NCBI RefSeq assembly: GCF_016464385.1
Contig: NZ_JADMLH010000013.1
Location: 1 to 64,000 of the forward strand
DNA from: Nucisporomicrobium flavum
GTDB lineage: Bacteria > Actinomycetota > Actinomycetes > Mycobacteriales > Micromonosporaceae
Reading direction: 5' to 3'
DNA: 64,000 nucleotides
Both the position numbers and the translations under genes were made by a program. Positions 34,448 through 42,319 of the stretch are shown in pieces. A model generated the notes under the pieces. It saw nothing but the letters and a program-made list of their open reading frames with translations. It was not told the origin of the DNA and did not search any database. How positions within the stretch are numbered: position 1 is the first letter of the stretch; each line of letters opens with the position of its first letter.

Positions 34448-35724
34448 GCGGCCGCGGTCCCGGCCGCCTCGACCAGCGCGACGGTCTGCTCGATCGTCGC
34501 CGCCCGGTCGGCCGAGAACGCGTCGTCGATGATGACGAGCGGGTCGGCCGGGTACACCAGGGCGGAGATGTGCAGGTGGCCGCCCGGTACGTCGGTCGCG
34601 CCCAGCTCCAGGCGCAGGCGGTTGGAGCGGTACATGCTCTCGTTCGACAGGTAGTTGCCGCCGCCGCCCGACTGCGCCTGGCCGCCCGGGGACGGGCCGT
34701 CGTCGCGGCACTCGACCGGCCCGGCCGGGCGCGTGCCCGCCGGCCACTCGCAGATCCGCGGGTTCAGCGCGGTCGGCCACGGGCCGGTCCCGGCGTCGAT
34801 CATCGCCCGGTACGGCAGGGTCGTCTCGATGAACTCCGGCGTCGGCGAGGGCTGCGGCCAGCGCGGCGCCGGCGGGATCAGCTCGGCCTCGCCCTCGTTG
34901 TTGTTGTCCGGGGAGCCGCCGCGCCACGCCCCGGCCCACTGCTCGATGTTCATGACGCCGCGCAGGCCCTGGCTGATTGTCATGATCAGGTCGGCGCGCT
35001 CCCGCGAGCCCGGGGTCAGGTGCGGGCCGAATGCGTCCTCGACGATGCCGGCGTCGAAGCCGCTCCAGGTGACGGGCAGGACGACGGACTGCACCCGGAT
35101 GCGGGTACGCCCCTCGCGGTACATCAGCCCGTCGAGCTGCAGCGCCGACGCGCCCGACGGGTTGGAGCGGCGGATCTCCCCGTTGAGCTGATACGGGTCG
35201 AACCCGCTCACCAGCACCCGCTTCACCCCGCGCCCGTACGTGGTGGAGGTGATCCCGCGGGACGCGTACTCGTAGGTCCTGAGCAGTGCGGACCGCTCGG
35301 CGCCGGAGAGCGCGAACCGGGGCGACCACTGCCGGACGTCGCGGGTGCCCATCAGCCGCGACCAGTAGAGCGGGCGGTCGTCGTAGCGCTCGATGGTTCC
35401 CATGTGGACGCGGCCCTGGGCGCGCGCGACAGCGGTTTCCCACAGCCGCGCGCCTTCACGCTGCAGCAGCCGCCGCGCGGCGGAGACGGACGGCGCGCGG
35501 CAGAGGTCTCGCTCCAGCTTCTCCACGTACGGCGTGAAGCCACCGGACTCGACCAGCTCGTACGGCACCCGCACGCCACCGGGCAGGGCGGGGGTCTCGA
35601 TGCGGCTCTCCTCGTACGTGACGGGGGCGCCGCGGTCGTAACAGGGGCGGGCGTCGGACGCGGTGGCCGCCTGGGGAACACCCAGGACGGTGGCGCAGAC
35701 GGCGATCACGGTGAACAGGCGCAC
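34438..35724 (-). CDS. Secreted pyroglutamyl-peptidase-I-like (C15) protein with Ser at the Cys position
   Basis: 428 aa. Signal peptide about 1-22 (ending PQAATA). The C-terminal part has the C15 fold markers: RVLVSGFDPYQLNGEIRRSNPSG (family: ILVTGFEPFG...NPS), SQGLRGVMNIEQWA (family: GQAGGR..ITPERVAIN with the catalytic Glu), GNYLSNESMYR (family: G.YLCN..FY) and GGHLHISALVYP (catalytic His region). The catalytic Cys of C15 is Ser here, while Glu and His are kept. About 150 N-terminal residues are extra compared with the usual 215-aa enzyme. It may have lost peptidase activity, use Ser, or bind pyroglutamyl-like ligands. Standalone gene. Confidence 0.72.
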   Translation of the reverse strand: MRLFTVIAVCATVLGVPQAATASDARPCYDRGAPVTYEESRIETPALPGGVRVPYELVESGGFTPYVEKLERDLCRAPSVSAARRLLQREGARLWETAVARAQGRVHMGTIERYDDRPLYWSRLMGTRDVRQWSPRFALSGAERSALLRTYEYASRGITSTTYGRGVKRVLVSGFDPYQLNGEIRRSNPSGASALQLDGLMYREGRTRIRVQSVVLPVTWSGFDAGIVEDAFGPHLTPGSRERADLIMTISQGLRGVMNIEQWAGAWRGGSPDNNNEGEAELIPPAPRWPQPSPTPEFIETTLPYRAMIDAGTGPWPTALNPRICEWPAGTRPAGPVECRDDGPSPGGQAQSGGGGNYLSNESMYRSNRLRLELGATDVPGGHLHISALVYPADPLVIIDDAFSADRAATIEQTVALVEAAGTAAAQR

Positions 35725-35777
35725 CGGGGTACCTGCCTTCGTCGGCGAAGGGATCGACGCGCTTCACTCTATATCCG

Positions 35778-36683
35778 TCATGCCGGGTTGGCCGCGGGCT
35801 GCGGGGCGCGCGGTGCGGGGGAGGGGCGCAGGCCGAGCGCCAGGCCCACCGCCACCGTCGCGATGCCGCCCCACACCAGCGGTTGCGGCGCCGGGCCGCC
35901 CAGCGCCACGCCGGTGAGCGCCGCCGCGACCGGGGCGATGCCGGTGAGCAGGCCGGCGGTGCCCGCCCCGAGCCGCGCCACGCTGCCGTACCAGAGGACG
36001 AAGGCGACCGCGGTCACCATGACGGCCAGGTAGCCGCCCGCGAGCAGGTCCCGCGAGGTGAGCCGGCCGACTGCCGCCGGTCCCTCGTGGACGGTGCCGA
36101 GGACGGCGAGCATCGCGGCGGCCAGCCAGACGGCGTGCACGGACACCCCGACCGGGCCGTGGCGTCCCAGCACCGGCACGGCGAGCAGCGTGAACGCCGC
36201 CTCGCACGCGAACGCCACGGTGGCCCAGGCCAGACCTGCGGCGTCCGTACGCCCCAGGCCCTGCACCAGCGCGGCCCCGGCGGTCACGACGATCGCGGCG
36301 GTGAGCACCGTACGGCTCGGCCCGCGCCCCTCCAGCAGCGGCCCGGCGACCGCCATCAGGGGCGGTACGCAGGCCACCGCCACGCCCAGCACCGCGGGCT
36401 CGGCGTGCCGGGCGCCCTGCACGAGCGCCACGTTGAAGATCACCAGGCCGGTGCCGGCGATCCCGGCCAGCCACGCCCACTCGCCGCCGCGGGGGCGCAG
36501 CAGGTGTACGCCGCGGGCCCGGGCGAAGGCGAGCAGCAGCAGGCAGGCCACGGCGTAGCGCAGGGCCTGGGTGGTGAACAGGGGAGCGTCGGAGAGCGCG
36601 CCGGAGACCGCGACGCTGCCGCCGACGCAACACATCGCGGCGGAGCCGGACATCAGGGAGACGAGACGGGACATGAGGTCCAT
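35778..36683 (-). CDS. DMT-superfamily exporter (EamA type)
   Basis: 301 aa with about ten membrane helices arranged as two EamA repeats. Typical features are the Ala/Gly-rich helices, FTTQALRYAVACLLLLAFARARG in the first repeat and AVAFVLWYGSVARLGAGTAGLLTGIAPVAAALTGVALGG in the second. EamA proteins export amino acids or other small metabolites. Start ATG at 36683; ATG at 36674 is also possible. The gene is divergent from a MocR-type regulator, with the two starts about 40 nt apart and a palindrome between, so the regulator probably controls it. Confidence 0.85.
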   Translation of the reverse strand: MDLMSRLVSLMSGSAAMCCVGGSVAVSGALSDAPLFTTQALRYAVACLLLLAFARARGVHLLRPRGGEWAWLAGIAGTGLVIFNVALVQGARHAEPAVLGVAVACVPPLMAVAGPLLEGRGPSRTVLTAAIVVTAGAALVQGLGRTDAAGLAWATVAFACEAAFTLLAVPVLGRHGPVGVSVHAVWLAAAMLAVLGTVHEGPAAVGRLTSRDLLAGGYLAVMVTAVAFVLWYGSVARLGAGTAGLLTGIAPVAAALTGVALGGPAPQPLVWGGIATVAVGLALGLRPSPAPRAPQPAANPA

Positions 36684-36695
36684 GCTGCGTGGCGT

Positions 36696-36717
36696 ATGGT
36701 CCTGTCCCAAGGACCAT
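36696..36717. promoter_or_regulatory. Inverted repeat between the DMT exporter and the MocR regulator
   Basis: ATGGTCCT (36696-36703) and AGGACCAT (36710-36717) are perfect complements with a 6-nt centre. A third copy, AGGACCA, lies at 36734-36740 just inside the regulator gene. MocR/PdxR proteins bind paired GGTCC/GGACC-type half sites in divergent promoters. This is very probably the operator for the pair. Confidence 0.65.
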
Positions 36718-36720
36718 TTC

Positions 36721-38112
36721 GTGGCTCCCGGGGAGGACCAAATCGACCTGCTGGGCGCACCGCCGGCGCGAGGCCGCACCGCGTGGCTCGCCGACGGGCT
36801 GCGCGCCGCGATCGGCGAGGGGCGGCTCGCCCCCGGCTCCCGGCTGCCCGCGACCCGGGTGCTCGCCGGCGACCTCGGGGTGTCGCGCGGGGTGGTCGTC
36901 GAGGCGTACCAGCGGCTCACCGACGAAGGGCTGCTCACCGGCCGGACGGGCGCGGGCACCACGGTCACCGCCCGGGCGCCACGGCCGCGTGCTCAGCCCG
37001 TACGCCCGGAACCCGGTGGCCTGCGCCTGCCGCAACGCCCGTCCGCGGACATCGACCTGGACCTGTCGCCGGGGGTTCCCGACCTGTCGGCCTTCCCGCG
37101 CGCCGCCTGGCTGCGCGCCGAACGGACCGTGCTGGCCGAGGCGACCACCGCCGACCTCGGGTACGGCGACCCGCGCGGCAACCCCGGCCTGCGCGCCGAG
37201 CTCGCGTCCTGGCTCGCCCGCAACCGGGGCGTACGGGCGACCGCGGACGACGTCATCGTGGTGAACGGGGTGGCGCAGGCCCTCGCGCTGCTCAGCCAGA
37301 CGTTGCGGGCCCGCGGCGTCGAGGCGTGCGGCATGGAGGACCCCGGTTCCCGCGGTTCCCGCGACGAGCTGCGGCACTGGGGCGTCGAGCCGGTGCCGGT
37401 GCCCGTCGACGCGTACGGCATCCGCGTGAGCGACCTGGCCGCGGCCGGCGTGGACGCGGTCCTGCTCACCCCGGCCCACCAGTTCCCCACCGGCGTGGTG
37501 CTCAGCCCGCGCCGCCGCCTGGCGCTGCTGGAGTGGCCCGGGCTGATCATCGAGGACGACTACGACGCCGAGCACCGCTACGACCGGGCCCCGGTCGCGG
37601 CGTTGCAGGCTTCCGCACCGGACCGGATCGCGTACTGCGGCAGCGTGTCCAAGTCGCTCGCCCCCGGCATGCGCCTGGGCTGGCTCATCGCGCCGCGGCA
37701 CCTGCACGCCGACCTGGTCACCGCCAAGCACGCCAGCGACCTGGGCAACCCGGCGCTGCCGCAGCTCATCCTGACCCGGCTGCTCGCTACCGGCGACCAC
37801 GACCGGCATCTGCGCACGGTCCGCCGCCGCCAGCGCAGGCACCGCGACGCGCTCGTGGCGGCGCTGCGCGAGCACGTGCCGGCCGCCCGGGTCGAGGGCG
37901 TGGCGGCGGGCCTGCACGTCCTGGTCACCCTGCCGGACGGCACGGACGACGTGGCGCTGGCGCAGCGGATCGCGGCGGCGGGCGTCCGGGTGCAGCCGCT
38001 GTCCTGGCACCGGCGGCTGCCGGGACCGCCCGGCCTGGTGATCGGCTACGCGGCCCAGCCGCCGGACCGCCTGGCCGAGGCCGTCCGCCGCATCGGCTCG
38101 ATCGTCGGCTAA
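36721..38112 (+). CDS. MocR/PdxR-type GntR regulator with aminotransferase domain
   Basis: 463 aa from the GTG at 36721. The N-terminal winged helix (LADGLRAAIGEGRLAPGSRLPATRVLAGDLGVSRGVVVEAYQRL) is fused to a fold-type I aminotransferase-like domain: TPAHQFPTGVV, IIEDDYDAEHRYDR, and the PLP lysine in YCGSVSKSLAPGMRLGW. MocR proteins sense an amino compound through PLP. The frame is open to 36571; ATG at 36682 would place the operator palindrome inside the coding region, so GTG 36721, next to the start of homology, is preferred. No strong Shine-Dalgarno is seen. It likely controls the divergent exporter. Its stop overlaps the next convergent gene by 4 nt. Confidence 0.86.
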   Translation: MAPGEDQIDLLGAPPARGRTAWLADGLRAAIGEGRLAPGSRLPATRVLAGDLGVSRGVVVEAYQRLTDEGLLTGRTGAGTTVTARAPRPRAQPVRPEPGGLRLPQRPSADIDLDLSPGVPDLSAFPRAAWLRAERTVLAEATTADLGYGDPRGNPGLRAELASWLARNRGVRATADDVIVVNGVAQALALLSQTLRARGVEACGMEDPGSRGSRDELRHWGVEPVPVPVDAYGIRVSDLAAAGVDAVLLTPAHQFPTGVVLSPRRRLALLEWPGLIIEDDYDAEHRYDRAPVAALQASAPDRIAYCGSVSKSLAPGMRLGWLIAPRHLHADLVTAKHASDLGNPALPQLILTRLLATGDHDRHLRTVRRRQRRHRDALVAALREHVPAARVEGVAAGLHVLVTLPDGTDDVALAQRIAAAGVRVQPLSWHRRLPGPPGLVIGYAAQPPDRLAEAVRRIGSIVG

Positions 38113-38492
38113 CCCGTGGGGCAGTAGCGGGTGCGCGAGCCGTACGTGCGGTCCACGAGCTCCACATGGGCCAGCTGGGGCACCACGGACGCCAGCTCCC
38201 CGTAGAGATGACGCGCGACCAGCTCGAACGTCGGACGGAACGGGAACCGCGCGGTCCACGGCCCGTCGCCCAGGGCCTCCGCCCATCGCTCCAGCCGCAC
38301 GGCCAGCTCGTCGGTGTCGACGTACCACCCGCGCGCGGTCAGCTGGTCGTCGTCGAAGGCGACCCCGGCGCGCAGCACCACCTCGATGTCCTCGCCGGCG
38401 CCGAGCCGGTGGCCGCCTCGCGCCGCCAGGACCGGTGACGGCAGTCCCTGCCGGGCCCGGAAGACCCGTTCCACCTCGACCAGGTACGCCAT
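38109..38492 (-). CDS. QueD/6-pyruvoyl-tetrahydropterin-synthase-like protein, divergent
   Basis: 127 aa. The pattern YLVEVERVFRA, then GGHRLGAGEDIEVVLRAG, GWYVDTDELAVRLERW, and PTFELVARHLYGELASVVPQLAHVELVDRTYGSRTRY follows the T-fold of 6-pyruvoyl-tetrahydropterin synthases. The family normally has three zinc histidines, one in a first AAH motif and two in a GHGHNY motif. Here only the His of GGH remains, and the AAH and GHGHNY motifs are absent. Enzyme activity is therefore doubtful. ATG at 38492 overlaps the stop of the TetR gene (ATGA), so both are co-transcribed. Confidence 0.58.
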   Translation of the reverse strand: MAYLVEVERVFRARQGLPSPVLAARGGHRLGAGEDIEVVLRAGVAFDDDQLTARGWYVDTDELAVRLERWAEALGDGPWTARFPFRPTFELVARHLYGELASVVPQLAHVELVDRTYGSRTRYCPTG

Positions 38493-39160
38493 CAGCGGCC
38501 CGGGCGGGGCGTGACCAGGATGCCGTTGAGCACCACGAGGAAGGCCCAGCGCAGCCGCTCACCGCCGGAGAGCAGCTCCTCGCCCAGCGCCGCGATGTTC
38601 GGGTAGATCTCGGGTGGGGCGGTGCGGACTGTCTCGACCAGCGTGTTCCACGTGTCCTCGTCCACCGGTGTGCTCGCCGCGTGCTCGGCGGCCGACGCGG
38701 TGGCGTACTGCAGCAGGATGTCGATCGCCCAGGCCGCCCGGTCGCCGGGCACCTCGCCCTCGGCGAGCAGCGTCAGCATGGTCTCGATGAGGGCGAGGTA
38801 GTGCGGGCCGGACGGCCGGGACAGCAGCGCGGACTGCGCCAGGCCCGGGTTGGCGAACAGGATCCGGGTGTACGACTCCAGCACGCTCACCAGGCGCTCC
38901 TGCCACGGCCCGGCGCCGCCGGCGGGGGTCAGGTCCACCTCGCCGAGCAGCTCGTCGAGGACGGCGGCGTGCAGCTCGGCGGTGTTGCGCACGTACACGT
39001 AGAGCGAGGCCGGCCCGGTGTCGAGCTCGGTGGCCAGGCGGCGCATCGTCACCCGGGCCAGGCCCTCGGCGCGCATCACCGCGACGGCGGTGGCGACGAT
39101 GCCGTCGCGGGTGAGCGCGGGTTTCGCCGGGCGCTCGCGGCGGCTCTGCGGGGGTGCCAT
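38492..39160 (-). CDS. TetR-family regulator
   Basis: 222 aa. The N-terminal helix-turn-helix (TRDGIVATAVAVMRAEGLARVTMRRLATELDTGPASLYVYVRNTAELHAAVLDE) is followed by an all-helical ligand domain of the TetR_C type (WQERLVSVLESYTRILFANPGL). ATG at 39160 gives MAPPQSRRERP; the open frame above it is the shadow of the GGDEF gene. It is coupled by ATGA overlap to the QueD-like gene downstream and is divergent from the GAF-GGDEF gene. The effector is unknown. Confidence 0.85.
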   Translation of the reverse strand: MAPPQSRRERPAKPALTRDGIVATAVAVMRAEGLARVTMRRLATELDTGPASLYVYVRNTAELHAAVLDELLGEVDLTPAGGAGPWQERLVSVLESYTRILFANPGLAQSALLSRPSGPHYLALIETMLTLLAEGEVPGDRAAWAIDILLQYATASAAEHAASTPVDEDTWNTLVETVRTAPPEIYPNIAALGEELLSGGERLRWAFLVVLNGILVTPRPGR

Positions 39161-39352
39161 CCGCCTACCGTAGGAGATCGCCGGCCGGCGACCGGCGCGG
39201 CCCGCGCGGCGAATCGGCCGTATTATGCCCGCGAAGGTCATCACCGGGGCGAAATCGTTCACAACCGCCCCGGGCATGCCGATCACTGGTCCACAACTGG
39301 TGACGGTATGGACTACGGTCAGTTGATCGAAACCCTGGCCGAGGGAGGTGGG

Positions 39353-40408
39353 ATGGCGGGCGCCGACACCCATTTGCAGGCTCTCCGGACCCTGCACGCG
39401 GTGACCAAGCGGGTGCATGCCAGCCTCGACCTCACCCAGACCCTCGACGCCGTGGCGTGGGGCGTCGTGGAGGTGGCCGGGTTCGGCCTGGCCGCGGTCA
39501 ACCTCGCCGAGGACAACGGCGACTACACCACCGTGGCGGTGGCGGGCAGCGACGACCTGCGCGACGAGCTGCTCGGCAGCCGGGGCTCGGCGGAGAACTG
39601 GCGTGAGCTGTTCCGCCGTGCCGAGCGGTGGGGCACGTTGTACTTCGTCGACCACCGCACCGGCGTGCCGGACAGCCTCTACACCTGGGTTCCCGACATC
39701 GCCGAGACCGACGACCCGGACCGGTGGCACCCGATGGACTGCCTGTTCGCGCCGCTGATGGCGCCCGGCGGGGAGTGGGTCGGCGTGCTGAGCGTGGACC
39801 TGCCCGATGGGCTGCGCAAGCCCGGTCCGGAGCAACTGGAGATCCTGGCCCTGTTCGCCGAGCACGCCGCCATCGCGATCCAGCACGCGCGGCTGCACTC
39901 GGCCCTCGAACGCAGCCAGGCCGAGGCCGAGCACGCGGCCACCCACGACTGCCTGACCGGCCTGGCCAACCGCACCCTGCTGCGCACCCGCGCCGAGGCC
40001 ATCCGGTCCCGCCCCGGCGTGGAGATCGCCGCGCTCGTCGTCGACCTGGACGGGTTCAAGAAGGTCAACGACGACGCCGGGCACGAGGCCGGCGACGAGG
40101 TGCTGTGCGTGGTCGCCGAGCGGCTGCGCCACCACCTGCGCGACGGCGACGTCATCGCCCGGACCGGCGGCGACGAGTTCGTGGCCCTGGTCACCGGCAC
40201 CGGCCTGCACGCCTCGATCGCGGAGACCGCGGAGCGGCTGCGCGCCGCGCTCGCCGAGCCGATCAGCGGCCCCACCGGGGTGCACCGGGTGGGCGCCAGC
40301 GTCGGGTGGGCGCTCGGGAGGACCGGCGACGACCTCGAGCGGCTGGTCGCCGAGGCGGACCACGCGATGTACCGGCAGAAGCGGCGTACTAGCGCCGGGG
40401 TGCCGTGA
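39353..40408 (+). CDS. GAF-GGDEF protein, diguanylate cyclase
   Basis: 351 aa. A GAF domain (about residues 10-175; LTQTLDAVAWGVVEVAGFGLAAVNL) is followed by a GGDEF domain (about 190-345). The active-site motif RTGGDEFVALVTG is intact, as are the DLDGFKKVNDDAGHEAGDEVL metal and base-binding residues, so it should make cyclic di-GMP. No I-site RxxD is evident directly before GGDEF. It has no membrane segment, so the GAF domain senses a cytoplasmic signal. ATG at 39353 has GGGAGG 4 nt upstream; ATG at 39308 is also in frame but lacks one. Its stop overlaps pcaR (convergent) by 20 nt. Confidence 0.88.
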   Translation: MAGADTHLQALRTLHAVTKRVHASLDLTQTLDAVAWGVVEVAGFGLAAVNLAEDNGDYTTVAVAGSDDLRDELLGSRGSAENWRELFRRAERWGTLYFVDHRTGVPDSLYTWVPDIAETDDPDRWHPMDCLFAPLMAPGGEWVGVLSVDLPDGLRKPGPEQLEILALFAEHAAIAIQHARLHSALERSQAEAEHAATHDCLTGLANRTLLRTRAEAIRSRPGVEIAALVVDLDGFKKVNDDAGHEAGDEVLCVVAERLRHHLRDGDVIARTGGDEFVALVTGTGLHASIAETAERLRAALAEPISGPTGVHRVGASVGWALGRTGDDLERLVAEADHAMYRQKRRTSAGVP

Positions 40409-41174
40409 CCCGGAGGTCGGCGTCGATCGCCGCGGTGGCGGCCAGCAGGCGGGGCAGCAGGGTGCTCCGCAGGAAGCCCACCGAGGTCCGGCTGGCGTGC
40501 ACGGAGACGTTGACGGCGGCGACCACGGCGCCCGTACGGTCGTGCACCGGCGCGGCCATCGACCGCAGCCCCTCCTCCAGCTCCTGGTCCACGATCGCGT
40601 AGCCCTGCTCGCGGACCCGCTTGAGCTCGGTACGCAGCGCCTCGGCCGAGGTCACCGTCCGGCCCGTCAGCGGCTCCAGCGCCACCCGGGCCAGGAACGC
40701 CTCGAGGTGGGCGTCCGGCAGGTTCGCCACCAGGACCCGGCCCATGCTGGTCGCGTACGCCGGGAACCGGGTGCCCACGTTGATCGCCACCGTCATGATC
40801 CGCCGGGTCGGCACCCGGGCCACGTAGACGACGTCGTCGCCGTCGAGCACCGACATCGACGACGACTCGTGGACGTCGGCGACCAGGCGCTCCAGGTGCG
40901 GCTCGGCCACCTCGGGCAGCGACAGGCTGGACAGGAACGAGTAGCCCAGCTCGAGCACCCGCGGCGTGAGCGAGAACAGCCGGCCGTCGGTGCGCACATA
41001 CCCGAGGTCGGTGAGGGTGAGCAGGAACCGGCGGGCGGCGGCCCGGGTGAGGTCGCAGATGCGGGCGACCTCGCTGAGCGTGAGCTCGGGGTGGTGCGCG
41101 TCGAAGGCGCGGATGACCGCCAGCCCGCGCTCCAGGGACTGCACGTAGTGGGGCTCACGGGGCTGGTCGCTCAT
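40389..41174 (-). CDS. pcaR: IclR-family regulator of protocatechuate catabolism
   Basis: 261 aa. An N-terminal winged helix (VQSLERGLAVIRAFDAHHPELTLSEVARICDLTRAAARRFLLTL) is followed by the IclR effector domain (about 80-255; SSSMSVLDGDDVVYVARVP, TSMGRVLVANLPD, YAIVDQELEEGLRSMAAPV). The wording matches the PcaR/PcaU/PobR subgroup. ATG at 41174 has AAGGTG 6 nt upstream; a GTG at 41183 is less likely. It is the last gene of the nine-gene pob-pca operon, 10 nt after pcaC, so it is probably autoregulated. The palindrome at 47522-47536 is a candidate target. Confidence 0.86.
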   Translation of the reverse strand: MSDQPREPHYVQSLERGLAVIRAFDAHHPELTLSEVARICDLTRAAARRFLLTLTDLGYVRTDGRLFSLTPRVLELGYSFLSSLSLPEVAEPHLERLVADVHESSSMSVLDGDDVVYVARVPTRRIMTVAINVGTRFPAYATSMGRVLVANLPDAHLEAFLARVALEPLTGRTVTSAEALRTELKRVREQGYAIVDQELEEGLRSMAAPVHDRTGAVVAAVNVSVHASRTSVGFLRSTLLPRLLAATAAIDADLRVTAPRR

Positions 41175-41184
41175 CGCAGGCACC

Positions 41185-41568
41185 TTAACCGGCCGTGGGG
41201 TCTTCTTCGCCGAGGACCTGCTGCGCCAGGCGGAAGGCGGAGTTGGCGGCGGGGACGCCCGCGTACACGGCGGTGTGCAGGAGCACCTCGGCGATCTCCT
41301 GGGGGCTCAGGCCGTTGCGCCGGGCCGCCCGGACGTGCATCGGGAGTTCGTCGTGGCAGCGCAGGGCCGTCAGCACGGCCAGCGTCACGCAGCTGCGGGT
41401 ACGCCGGTCCAGCCCGTCGCGCGTCCACACGCCGCCCCAGGCGTACCGGGTGATGAAGTCCTGGAACGGCTCGGTGAACTCCGTCGTGGCGGCCACCGCC
41501 CGGTCCACGTGCGTGTCGCCCAGGACCTCGCGGCGCACGGCCATCCCGTCGTCGTACGCGTCAGCCAT
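41185..41568 (-). CDS. pcaC: 4-carboxymuconolactone decarboxylase
   Basis: 127 aa, the usual length for a stand-alone PcaC. The AhpD-like CMD fold is seen as EFTEPFQDFITRYAWGGVWTRDGLDRRTRSCVTLAVLTAL, with the catalytic region HVRAARRNGLSPQEIAEVLLHTAVYAGVPAANSAF. It converts 4-carboxymuconolactone to 3-oxoadipate enol-lactone. In many actinomycetes this enzyme is fused to the enol-lactonase as PcaL; here the two are separate genes overlapping by 8 nt. Confidence 0.9.
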   Translation of the reverse strand: MADAYDDGMAVRREVLGDTHVDRAVAATTEFTEPFQDFITRYAWGGVWTRDGLDRRTRSCVTLAVLTALRCHDELPMHVRAARRNGLSPQEIAEVLLHTAVYAGVPAANSAFRLAQQVLGEEDPTAG

Positions 41569-42319
41569 CCAGGGCCTCCAGGATCAGTCGGGTGGCCTCG
41601 GCGGGCCGCTCGTACGTGGCCAGGTGCGCCGCCCGGTCGAGCACGGCCAGGCGGGCGCCGGGGACGGCGGTGGCGATGGCCTCGCCGTGCGCGGGCGGGG
41701 TCGCGGGGTCGTCCGCGCCGGCCAGCACCAGCGTGGGCGCGGCGATGCGGGGCAGGTCGGCGCGGAGGTCCATCTCCTCGATGGCGGCGCAGGAGCCCGC
41801 GTACCCGGCCGCCGGGGTCGCCGCGATCATGTCCCGCAACCGCCGGGTCTCGTCCGGGCGCAGCGCCGCGAACTCCGGAGTGACCCAGCGGGCGACGACC
41901 GTGTCGGCGACAGCCCCGGTCCCGCGGGCACGGACGGTGGCGGCGCGCTCGGCCCACGACGACGGCGGTCCGAGCAGCGCCGACGTGCAGCAGAGCACGA
42001 GCCGGCCGACGCGCTCGGGGGCGTACGCGGCCAGCCACATCGCCGTCATCCCGCCCAGCGACAGCCCGCAGAGGTGCGCCCGCGCAGCGCCGAGGTGGTC
42101 CAGCAGGTCGAGCGCGTCCCCGCCGAGGTCGGCCAGGCTGTACCGGCCCGGGGGTACGGCGGAACGCCCGTGCCCGCGCGTGTCGTAGCGGATCACCCGG
42201 AACCGGCGGGACAGCGCCGGCATCTGCGGCTCCCACATGGACAGGTCGGCGCCCAGCGAGTTGATCAGCAGCAGCGGCGGCGCCTCCGGCGGGCCGTCCA
42301 CCCGGTGATGACCGATCAT
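41561..42319 (-). CDS. pcaD: 3-oxoadipate enol-lactonase
   Basis: 252 aa alpha/beta hydrolase. The nucleophile elbow is GLSLGG (LCGLSLGGMTAMWLA), the acid Asp is in LVLAGADDPATPP, and the His in LDRAAHLATYERP. GHGRS follows the second strand as usual. It opens the enol-lactone to 3-oxoadipate. Start ATG at 42319 gives MIGHHRVDGPP and overlaps the pcaB stop by 4 nt; the long upstream frame is a shadow of pcaB. Confidence 0.9.
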   Translation of the reverse strand: MIGHHRVDGPPEAPPLLLINSLGADLSMWEPQMPALSRRFRVIRYDTRGHGRSAVPPGRYSLADLGGDALDLLDHLGAARAHLCGLSLGGMTAMWLAAYAPERVGRLVLCCTSALLGPPSSWAERAATVRARGTGAVADTVVARWVTPEFAALRPDETRRLRDMIAATPAAGYAGSCAAIEEMDLRADLPRIAAPTLVLAGADDPATPPAHGEAIATAVPGARLAVLDRAAHLATYERPAEATRLILEALDG

